From assembly GCF_025602895.1 (NCBI RefSeq), contig NW_026516479.1, forward strand, positions 1 through 33,825: a DNA stretch of 33,825 nucleotides, read 5' to 3'. Below are positions 11,089 to 20,973 of the stretch, piece by piece (positions within the stretch are counted from its first letter, which is position 1; each line of letters opens with the position of its first letter). Made by a program: the position numbers and the translations under genes. The notes beneath the pieces were generated by a model. It saw only the letters and a program-made list of their open reading frames with translations, had not been told where the DNA came from and did no database searches. This DNA comes from Polychytrium aggregatum. Its lineage: Eukaryota; Chytridiomycota; Chytridiomycetes; Polychytriales.

Positions 11089-11716
11089 TGAGCCAAACGG
11101 AGTCTTGGGCCGCTGGTTCACAGCTCAGGCGACCAGAGAGCGACGCGTGTGAGGGTCTGGATTGTGATGTTCTGGATCGGAAAGGAGGGCTCTCCAGGCC
11201 GAATCGACCCTGGGCACCATTTCAATGTCTGGGACGGGGTGATTGGTGGTCATGTTGCCGTCACGTTCCACTCTTTGGATGACGCTGCTTGGACTGCGAC
11301 CGATCGCGGATGCTCATTTGCGGATGCTCAATCGGAAGTGCCGGATAAGCAATGATGTATTCAGGATCCACAAAAGTGTAACTTCCACCACCACCACCAC
11401 CGCCGGCACCAAAAGAAAAACAGGGTGTGCCTCGATCGACTCTTTACGAATGCCACGAAACCCAAGCAACACAAAAAAACACATGAGACCGCCGAATCAG
11501 CGACAAGGACAACAACGATATACAAAACTGGAGCAGAGAGAGAAGAGAGGAGAGAAGAATGGAATGTGACGGGCAGCTCGCCCAAGGAACATCGGACAAC
11601 GAAAGCAGGCTTGCACAGTACACGGCAGAGGAAAGAACACGGCGGCATAGGATCAGATCAACCAAAGGTGGAAAGTGGCATCCAAAGGGAGATGCGATTC
11701 GCGCTGGTCTCTCAGA
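11089..11716. other. Intergenic region upstream of the GPCR gene
   Basis: It lies between two genes in tandem on the minus strand: the LAM-type gene ends at 11717 and the GPCR gene starts at 11088. It would hold the GPCR promoter and the 3' end of the LAM transcript. A short CCA trinucleotide run lies at about 11387-11403. No coding sequence is supported. Confidence 0.5.
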
Positions 11717-14700
11717 CTACAGCTCAACTCGACCGACAGCCGACGATCCACCCACCAGTCGGTCAACAGCAGCCTGGAGCCGCAGAATGGTGAGCTGGTT
11801 GTACAGCACCATCAGGATCAGGAGCAGATTCAGGCTGACCCAGGTCACAAAGATGCACATCAGCAACCTGGACTGAATCAAGACTTCAACAACAACACCC
11901 AAGGCGTCGCGGAACGGAATTGGCGAGCCTCGGGAATTGACAAGCGCCGTGGACGTGGCCACGCCGGTGCGCTTTTTCGGAGCTGAGGAGGCCGACACTA
12001 CCCTCTGCGGCTGAGTCAGTGGCTGCGTTGATCCAGGGGCAGGGACATTGGCAACGTCTTCGATCTCGGGCAATCCGCTTGTCCTTGTCGCCCCCGGTTT
12101 CTCTTCGAACTGCTCTGGGTATTCGGTCTTGCTGTCGATGGCCTGCGGCTCGTGCGTCTCTTGTGCAGCGGCTTTGTTCTCGTCGTCCAGCTCAGCTTCG
12201 AGCTCGGACTCGGACTCGATCTCAAGCTCGACTTCCGAGTCAGGATCGGGATGCTTGGCGATGTATCGGTGCAGGCTTTCAGCAAGATGCTTGCTGGTGT
12301 TCTTCAGGCCATCGGGGACAGCGTGACTGATGGCCACTGCAGCGGAATGAAACGTTAGTACGATTGCAGAGCACATGCACGCACATGTACGCACAGGACC
12401 GCAGCACAGCGCCAGCCCACGTCCACGACTCACACTTGATCCATGTGCTCTGAGTGAACTCAATCTCGGAGCTGTACTGGATGCGCGTTCGGTGAGCATG
12501 GTCCTCGGAGAAGCACATGCGCTGGTGGGTCTTGAAGCAGCTTCCAGAGGGCACATCTGGAGTGATCGATGTCTGCAGGATGCAAAAGTATCTGTGACAG
12601 CGTGGACGATTGCCAACACGCAAACAACCGAGTGAGTGGCCGTGCACGCGGCGGCATATCAGCAGGCACATGCAGAAGAAAGATAGCACAGGTCTATTGC
12701 TGGAAGCAGACATGGCCAATAACAGCATCGTGTAGGCATGGACCGTCGATTCGTGCGCAGCTCACCTGTCACCTTTCTCGATAATGCGGTCGGTGATGTG
12801 ACAGCGGGTTTGCTTTGGCCCCATAGGATGGGTCAAGGGCACGACATAATCGACCTTGCGTGCCTGGCCGACGCGAATCTGGTCGAATGCGAGCACCATG
12901 TCTTTGAATCCAGACGAGACGGGATCGCCGACAGCATCGACGCTCGATGCCCAAGCAGTCATTTTGAGATCTGGCCAGAGAAGAAAAGAGTCGCATTGTC
13001 AGCAGTCCGGTCCATGATGACGGGTGAGCTATTCCCCGAGGCACCTGTCACAAGCTTGAAGCGCTGTGCCTTCTCACCGAGTCCATCGCATCAGACGACA
13101 CATGTATCTGCAACACGCACCAACACACACAGCACACGAATCACACGCAACACCATGAGCATACCTCTGTACTTCATTACCGATCCAAAAAAGTCGGCAA
13201 TGTAGACTACGCTCGTGCCTGTCTCGAGGGCGATGGTCTTGTTTCCAAAGATCAGGTCCCAAACATTGCGGAGACTCGTATCCACGTGCTGATCCAGGAT
13301 CGGCGTCTGCTTCTTGCGAATCTCGCCACAGGGACACGTCGCCGGCCCAGAGTGTATTTTCGTTGCCGGCGGCGGTCGGGGCTTTCTGGCAGCCGACCTT
13401 GTTGGCGCAGCGTCTCGTTTCGACACGGGCTGTGCCGACACCGCTGCAGGCTTGGCCGGCGAGGTGCCCTTGGGAGAGACGCCAGTGATCGATTCGGATC
13501 GAACGGCTGGTGCTTTTGGAGCTAGGGGATCCAAGAGTTTGGGCTCGGGGGCCGCAGCGTAGCCGTCACGCAGGATCGGATGCACTTCGATGGGGTGCTT
13601 GCGATGAACAATGTGAAGATTGGGCTTGATCGGCGTGGGCTCGTCCGACGTCAGCGATGAGCGCGCAGAGTCCAAGGCCGTGGGTTTCCGGATTTTGGAA
13701 TCCCGCTCGTCGCTGGCCGTCGACCGCGTCGCTGAGGCTTCGCTGACTCGCTCCGAGGCCACGGATGTTGGGGTGACTTGATTCGAATGGCTGGTGAGGG
13801 TGCGCTCGGCCGCAAGCTCAGCGAGGCCGAGGGTTGGGAGCCCAGAGACATTTGCGTGTGAAAGGCGGCGGGCAGGGAGCTCGAGCGGATTCGTGTAGAG
13901 AGTGGGTGGCAGCCAGCCGGTGGAGCTGTCGCCATCCTTGTCGGACAGCCGGGCGCCCGAAGTCGCCTGTAGCACGCGTGGGAGCAGCAGGGCCTGTTTG
14001 GAGACTGGGGTGCTGTCGGATCTGACGGCTGCGAGCTGGCCCGCAGGCTTCTCGGGAGCACCAAGTGCACGCTGGCTCTTGCGAGCCTCTGGCGTGACCG
14101 ACCCGGCAGAGCCAGCGCCGTCTTGCGCAGATGGATGAGCGACACCATCAAAATGAGAGAGTTGAGGGGCGGACCCAACCAGGATGCCAGCCGAGCCCTC
14201 GCCACGATCCGGAGGACTATCTCGAGGAGAGTCGGCGGATTGGCTGCGATTGGCGTTGCGGGAGAGCTTTGCAAGATGTCCGGGACGGCCACGGATCCGG
14301 GGGATGTCGATGCCGGGGGTCGCCGAAGCGTCCGGAAGGGCGGGCTCATGCCCGTCGGGGTCGTGGAAGGACTCGTCGCTATCCGAGTCATGGTCGGTAT
14401 CGCGGCCCTGCCACTCAGTGATCGACTCTTCGAGGTCGACCTCGCTGACGGCCTTGCAGTAGTCGCACTCGCCTGTCTTGCCCTCGGGGCAGGTGCAAGT
14501 GCCAACAACCGTCTTTCGGAAGGTGCGCATCTTGATGTGGCTGTTGGGACCGGTGTCGAGCAGCGTCTGGATCATGGCCAGAGCTTGGTCGCGCTGGATA
14601 AAGCTGGCAAAGAAGTACTTTGCGGATTTGGTAATGACCTCGAGTGAGTTGGGGATGATGCCGCCGATGGCGCGCTTCTCGACCGAGACAATGTCCTCGA

Positions 14701-16678
14701 GCGGGATCGAGACCGAGTGCACCCAGCCAAAGAGCTTGGCGTAAAAGTTGATGTGGTACTGCGAGATATACAGCTTGCCCTGGATGAGCACCTCCTTTTG
14801 CCAGGCACAGATAAACTCCTCCATCAGCAGCTCGGTCTTGGGTATCTCGAGGAACAGGTCGTGGAAATCCTGGTTCTTCTTCTCCGACGCAAAGGCCGCG
14901 GTGCTCTCGGTGGCCGTGTTGAGCAGCGCAACTGCCTCCTGGGCCGAGAGGTCCGAGTTGTCGTCGACGGGAGCGTCGAATTCGTAAAAGGCAGATGCGG
15001 TTGAGCCCATGCTGAACCGCTTGCGGGGCAGCTGGAAGCTGCTGCCGCCGCCGGCAGAGTTGCGCCGTTCCTGTGAGGTGGATGTGCGGCGAAGCAGCTT
15101 GGAAGGCAACCCAGAGGCATTCAGAGGCGGCGTTGAGGATGGCGAGACCTGGCTGCCTTGCCGAGGCGGCGAACCCGAGGCGCTCGACGAGGACGCCGGC
15201 AGACTACCCGATCCGGACACGTCCTCCAGCGGGAGAGGCGACGAGGAGCGTCCGGTGGGTTTCGAGACAGACGCATCTGTGGACGACAGCGAATGCAGCG
15301 ACGGGGCCGACTCTGGATCCGGTGCTGCTGCATTGGCCGAAAGCGACGTTGCCGAGGAGGGCAGTGGAGCCTCCTGCAGGCGCGAGGGTGTGCCAGAGCG
15401 GCTGATTCCGTTGGGAGGAGCAGAGGATTGTTGCGATGGTGCGTTTGGGTGCGCGGACAGGACCTTGGGAGTCGGTGACAAAGTCTTTTGGGACGAGAAA
15501 GACAGCTCGGGGGTTGGGGTGGTCGATCTCGATCCAACCATGGGTGCAGACGAGGAGGTGGACGAGGACAATGGTACGGCCGCTGGGTCGGATGTCGCTT
15601 TGCCGGAGAGCGATGCAGATACAGATGTGGCTGAGGGAGTTGCCGCCAGCGACGATGCCTCGTGAGCATCGGCGGAATGCTCCCGTTCCGCCGGACCAGA
15701 GGAACTTGAGACAGAGCCATCGGCAGTGCGACGATTCAGAAGGGGAGCCTCATGTCCGGAGTTGGGTTTGGGCGACTTTGCAGATGCCTGAGCCATGGCA
15801 ACGTTACTTTCAGCGGCGATGGGGGGAGGAAGAGAAGCGACCGACGGCTCGTTGGAGTGTTTGGATGCCACTGGCGGATGCGTAAGTTCGACGAGAAGAG
15901 GGGAGTGATGTGGAGGGCGGGATCTTTCTGTCGATGTCGAGGCAGTAGAGGAGGTGGAAGTTGCAGATGCTGCGGAGGATGTTGAAACGGCAGCGGCTGG
16001 CGGAGCCGCGGCCAAAGTTGTTGCCGTCGTTGTCGTTGATGAAGATGATGCCGACGAAGCAGGTGGTGGATTCTGGCTGTTGCGGAGGGCAGATAGCGAG
16101 ACGGCTCGGCGGACATTGGGCAACGCCCAAGTCCTCTGCGAGGAAGGGCGGCGCTGCGATCCTAATCCTTCGGGAGGTTTGGAGTAGCCTGTGTCGACCG
16201 AGTCTCGGAGCTCCGAGACATCGACGAGGCTGCTGGTGGTGGACGCGACCGAGACAGAGTCAGGATCGAGATCTGCGGTCGCAGATGGAGCCGCAGCCGA
16301 AGCTAAAGCTGAAGCCGAAGGCGAGGCTGGAGCTGGGACCGGGGCTGGAGATGATACGGCGGATGACGCTGCGGCTGGGGCCGTGGCGGACAATGAAGAT
16401 GACGCCGGGGCCGGCGGAAGCACGGCGGCCACGACCTTGGTTGAGACCAGGCCAAAGAGAGCGTTGGTCCGGGCAGAAAGATCCGAGAAAGTATCTTTGC
16501 TCAGGAGCCTTCCGACGGAGGAAGCCGATGCAGCCGGTGCGGCCGATGACGGGGCAGACGGGACAGGCGCCGCAGGATGCGAGAGGAGACTCAACGATGA
16601 AGTGGACTGCGGCGAGACAATGTCTGACTCTGACGACAGCCGAGGGAACTCTTCGGGAGGCCAGCTGGAAGGATCCAT
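11717..16678 (-). CDS. LAM/GRAMD1-family sterol transfer protein (GRAM-VASt-TM), 1502 aa
   Basis: Five exons chain in phase: 16678-13181, 13072-13045, 12970-12766, 12591-12434 and 12336-11717 (4509 nt). The first 600 residues are a Ser/Ala/Pro-rich, probably disordered region. A GRAM domain (about 604-708) contains KLYISQYHINFYAKLFGWV. A Cys cluster (CTCPEGKTGECDYC, about 725-740) follows, then another disordered linker and CPCGE. A VASt (StART-like) domain spans about 1129-1296 and contains LRNVWDLIFG, VPLTHPMGPKQTRCHIT and TPDVPSGSCF. One transmembrane helix (about 1448-1475) contains CIFVTWVSLNLLLILMVLY. Proteins of this family (yeast Lam/Ysp, animal GRAMD1/Aster) sit in the ER at contacts with the plasma membrane and move sterol through the VASt cavity. 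The frame stays open upstream to an ATG at 17218, but that stretch is low complexity, so I chose 16678. It is an unusually long member of the family. Confidence 0.9.
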
Positions 16679-17833
16679 GTGCAGGGGGTATGTGGAGGTT
16701 CGGAGTGGGGCGTCTGTGGACGATGGTATGGGCGATGGTGTGGACGATGGTGTGGACGCCGAGTGAGCGACAATGCAGCGATAGGATAGAGATAGATAGG
16801 ATAGCGACAGAATAGCGATGGGACAGCGGAGACGAGCCGAGCAGGAACGGATGAGGACCAACGAAGGAAACTTGGATAAATGGGCCGTCTTGGGGATTGG
16901 AATGGCGAGGATGACAAACGCAGGCGCGAGGACATTGAGCAAGAGGCAAAGTCGGGCGGTGCGAGGCAGAGTTGGAGGTTGGTGCACGGATTGAGGGCCA
17001 TGATCGGGGGGTGGGCGGCCGGCAGCCGTATTGAATGGCGACGGTTGGGATTGCGGTTCCGTCGGCAATGTGGACGACGTGGACGGTGAGAGTAATGCCG
17101 AGACGGTATCAAGACGACGGCAGTGCAGAGAATGGTAGAAGGTGTGAGATTGAAGACATTGCAAGACAGACGGTGTGGGACAGCGCGAGTTGCATGGTGT
17201 GGGAATACGACAGAGCATGGACAGACCTGATGCAGATGTGGATACGGACGAGAATGCAATCGCAATTGCAGATGCAGACGAGAATGCAATCGCAGATGCA
17301 GACGCAGGCCGAATGACAGAAGCAGATGCAGATGCAGACCAGAATGCAGACGAGATTGCAGCGGCAGGCCGGCGGCAACAACCAAGACCACCACCCCCCC
17401 CGGCGAATGCGTGCGCGAGACGGCACTTTGGGGAGGCGACTGTTTTTGGGGGTGTGGAAATGTGGTGTGAGGCCGCCGGCAGCGAATCGGCAAGCCGGGC
17501 CGTGTCCAGCAGACGTGGGACAGCATCGGATCTGGCAGCGTGATCGCCCGAGCAGTGTCTGCAGTGTCTGCGGTGTCTGCGGTGTCTGCCGATGCTGGTG
17601 CGGCCGATGCTGGTGCCGGCGAGTGCGATCGGCCTGCACCACCAAGACTATCACCAACATCACTGCCAACATCACCATGAACACCACTGCCAATATCATG
17701 CCAACACCATGGCCAATATCACTGCCAGCAGCGAATCAATATCGCCGTCAAAGTCCTTGCCAAGGGCAAATCTGGTGACACAGAACAGCTACAGAACAGC
17801 CACAGAACATGCACTGCGCAGCACCGCCCCAAA

Positions 17834-17865
<32 letters not shown>

Positions 17866-18444
17866 ATCCAGCCAGCCAGCCAGATCCAGCCAGATCCAGC
17901 CAGATCCAGCCAGATCCAGCCGGATCCAGCCGCACCCGCGGCCAATCAGCAGGGGCAGCCACGATCTGACCCGCGATTGGCTGCCGCCGCCGCCGCAGTC
18001 GCAGTGAGGCGCAACAGCCGCAACGCCACACACAGTCACAGTGCGGCTGGCCAGCCAGTGTGCCGCACGCACACACACACACATGGCTGGTGCCGACAAG
18101 GCGCCGATCCATGGCCAGCCAAGACCCAGCCAAGACCCAGCCAAGACCCAGCCAGCCAGCTCCTGGCTGGCCGGTACTTATCTCCCTGGCTCCGTTTCCG
18201 ATCCGCTCCTCCAACGCACCGACCCAGTCCATCTCTGTCTATCCCAATCTACCCCAGTCTACCCCAGTCTACCCCTGCTGTTGCAATCTATCCACCAACT
18301 CAGGCCCGACCCAGCACACCGAGCCTCGCCAACTCCATATCCCGCACGGCCCCTCCATCCCCCCCTGGTTCGGCTGATCAAGCAGCCCAAGTCGCCGCTG
18401 CTCAATCGACGCTTCGGATCCAATCCCTCCCTCTTCTCGCCCAG
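16679..18444. promoter_or_regulatory. Repeat-rich divergent intergenic region
   Basis: This 1.77-kb spacer separates the start of the LAM-type gene (minus) from the start of the MFS gene (plus), so it should carry both promoters. It is filled with tandem repeats: degenerate GCAATCGCAGATGCAGACGA units near 17250-17345, a GTGTCTGCG 9-mer near 17551-17590, CCAG/ATCCAGCC arrays at 17824-17935, AAGACCCAGCC units at about 18117-18155, and TCTACCCCAG units at 18238-18276. No convincing TATA or CCAAT arrangement could be picked out. Long open frames across it reflect repeat composition. Confidence 0.5.
17824..17935 (+). repeat. CCAG tetranucleotide / ATCCAGCC octanucleotide-type tandem array
   Basis: About eight CCAG units are followed by alternating blocks of ATCCAGCCAG and AGATCCAGCC for over 100 bp, with little divergence. 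The array is in the divergent spacer, about 500 bp before the MFS start codon. It has the appearance of a young minisatellite. Confidence 0.85.
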
Positions 18445-20316
18445 ATGGCTCCATCTCCCAAGGCCGTATCGTCGGGCCGGACGCTCTTCACAATCTTTGC
18501 CTCTCTCCTTATCGACATCCTCGCTTTCACCATCATCCTTCCCCTGTATCCGCGCATCCTCGCAAACTACCAGCAGACAGATGGGCATGACGAGGTAGGT
18601 CTCCCAGCTTTGTATCGACGGCTGCCGTGCCGGACAGCCCCAGTCCCTGTGCTCTCACAGGCTACTCGTCCATTGCCGCTTGTCTGCCACTTACTCGTCG
18701 CATCGTTTTCCGCCGCATCGGCCCTGTCACATCGACGACAAATCTCAACCCCGACCTGAACCTGCTTCCATCAATCCAACCCGCGCTTCCGGCTCGACAA
18801 CGTCAACCCCGACAGACGACGCTCTACTATCACTTCCAGAGCTACATCCGCCAGTTTCGGGTCTTGATCGGCGGAACCGGCACGCATCTCGACATTGTCC
18901 TGATTGGCGGCGCGCTGGGCTCCATGTTTTCCTTCCTGCAGTTTGTCTCGTCTCCCTGGATCGGCTCGCTCTCCGACAAATACGGCCGGAAAACCATCCT
19001 GCTCCTCAGCATGGTATGCGGCTCGTCATGCTCCACGCCGATGGGCGACTGCTCACGACAACCAGTCTCTGGCGCTTTGTTGATTTGCTGTGTTCGGCGG
19101 CTCGCAATCGTGTGACATGCCTCGGCCCTCTCCCACAGATCGGCAACGGCCTCTCCATGCTCCTGTGGATCTTTTCAAAGTCGTTTTCGGTCTTTGTCCT
19201 TTCCCGCATCATCGGGGGCCTGACCGAGGGCAACGTCCAGATGTCGATAGCCATGATCTCGGACGTCACAACCCCCGAGACTCGATCCCGCGGTCTTGTG
19301 AGTATTGCTGAACCGACGGCGCCGTTCAAGCCCCAACTCCGACTGGCCATGAGTTCTCGCTGAGCATGGATACGACGACTCACGCCCCGACCCGCTTCCA
19401 TCTCGCTGCTGCTTCGTAGGCACTCGTCGGCATCGCTTTTTCCCTCGGCTTCACCATCGGCCCTCCTCTGGGCGCCTATTTCACCTCCCTCGATCTCGCC
19501 AAGATCTTCCCATGGATCCAGGCTCTCCCCATCAACCAGTACTCGACCCCGGCCCTGTTTGCCTTTGTGCTCATCGTCATCGAGTCAGCGTACATGTATC
19601 TCGCTCTCCCAGAGACCCTGCACTTTAAAGCCCAGGACGAATCCGGCGCCGACTCGCAGCCTCCCGAGTCCAGCTCCAAGGCAGAGCCCGCGCCAGGCAC
19701 CCAAGATACCTCTCAGCTGGATGTGGCCTCGACCCGCAAGCGGCTGCTCACCCTGGGCTTGGTTCACTTCCTGTTTCTGTTCTTCTTCTCAGGCATGGAG
19801 TTCACCTTGACTTTCCTGACCCACGACCGCTTCCACTTCAGCCACGCCAACCAAGGCAAGCTCCTCGGCTACATGGGCATCCTCTCGGCTCTCATCCAGG
19901 GCGGCTACGTCCGTCGCGTAACACACAAGTACATCTCGGAACGGACCTTGGTCCTGCAGGGAATCGCCGCCTGCGCCGTGGGCCTCTTCCTCGTTGCCTC
20001 CTGGGCCACCACCGTCTCGCGGCTCTACATTGGCGTCACTTTCCTGGCCTTTACGAGCGGCACCGTCGTCACCTCACTCACTGCCCTGGCGGCCAGCTTC
20101 TCGGGCGGCAGCCGCGGCAAGATCCTGGGCGAATTCCGCTCCATGGGGCAGCTTGGTCGCTCGCTCGGCCCCATCTTTGCCTGCAGTGTCTTTTGGATCA
20201 TCGGCAGCGAGCGCTGCTACTGGATCGGCGCCGCCGCCATGGTCCTCGTTGTGCTCTTGGTCGTTGTTGCCGTTCCCAAGCAGACCCTGCCCTCGCTCAA
20301 GCAAAAGTCCCAGTAA
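18445..20316 (+). CDS. MFS transporter, MFSD10-like, 467 aa
   Basis: Four exons join in phase 0: 18445-18594, 18816-19013, 19139-19297 and 19420-20316. Introns are 221, 125 and 122 bp with GT-AG ends. Helix 1 contains SLLIDILAFTIILPLYPRIL. The MFS motif A, GSLSDKYGRK, lies at residues 100-109 between helices 2 and 3. Helices 4-5 include SRIIGGLTEGNVQMSIAMIS and FSLGFTIGPPLGAY. A hydrophilic central loop (about residues 235-275) separates the two six-helix halves. The loop after helix 1 (DETTLYYHFQSYIRQF) and the overall pattern resemble MFSD10/TETRAN-type organic anion transporters, but the substrate cannot be read from sequence. Predicted membrane protein. No truncation; length is normal for the superfamily. 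Confidence 0.9.
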
Positions 20317-20973
20317 CAGCAGCAGTTGTAGCAGTCTTATCGTGCTATGGGGTGCAAGCTCGCGGGAATACACACAATTGGTCGGTTACCTGCGGCAACA
20401 ATCAGCCGACAGTGATGGTCGCGATGCGGGAGTGTGGTGTGTGCATTCGACTATCTGGGCATCTCTGTGGTTTCTCGATATCAAGATACTCGCTTGGCTT
20501 CCAGGCACTGTGAGCACACCGTTTGGTCATGGCAGGCGATGGGCTCATGTGTATTCAAGATCCAGAAACAACAACAAAGCAGGGTGTCCCGTTTCGTTTT
20601 GGGAAGCTTTATACATGCACCACGCCGGCCATCGCCACAGCGTCGCTCCAAGGCATGCCCGCGAGGAAGCATGATTTGATATGATATGATCTGTATTGCG
20701 CCACTTTAGACATACGGATGAGATGCTCCACGAGCCTCCTCGGCTGCCCCACAATATTTGCAAGCACGATGGCTCGCTCGCTTGTCGCCGACACATCCGA
20801 GCCTCGCTCTCTCCCGGCGATTGTCCATCCCGCACGCCCATCAATGTCCTCAACAATCACTCGCTCGCCCGCCTGTCCTTCCATGTGCTCTCGACATCAG
20901 AGCGTTGCGCCCACACCAAGTTTGTGGGTGGGGAGAGAACCAGGGTCGCAGACATGGGTTCGTCGTGTGTTTC
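20317..20973. other. Convergent gap with a possible copia-like remnant
   Basis: It lies between the MFS stop and the stop of the SR-protein gene. On the minus strand at about 20480-20600 a short frame reads CFWILNTHEPIACHDQTVCS followed by QCLEAKR and a stop. The CSQCLEAKR part, and the DNA around it (cgcttggcttcc then ggca.tgtgagcacacc), resemble the segment near 2695-2735. This suggests two decayed copies of one dispersed element. No intact gene. Confidence 0.3.

Noticed and set aside
11089..11121. Earlier in-frame start of the GPCR at 11121
   Set aside because: The codon there is GTG, not ATG; the signal peptide begins neatly at ATG 11088.
15009..15665. Open plus-strand frames within the sterol-transporter exon
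   Set aside because: Antisense shadow of a Ser/Ala-rich coding region with no domain.
16679..17218. Upstream extension of the sterol-transporter frame to an ATG at 17218
   Set aside because: The 180 extra codons are low-complexity (Ser/Pro/Leu/Arg) and unlike the downstream protein; ATG at 16678 has a sensible start. Not excluded, but less likely.
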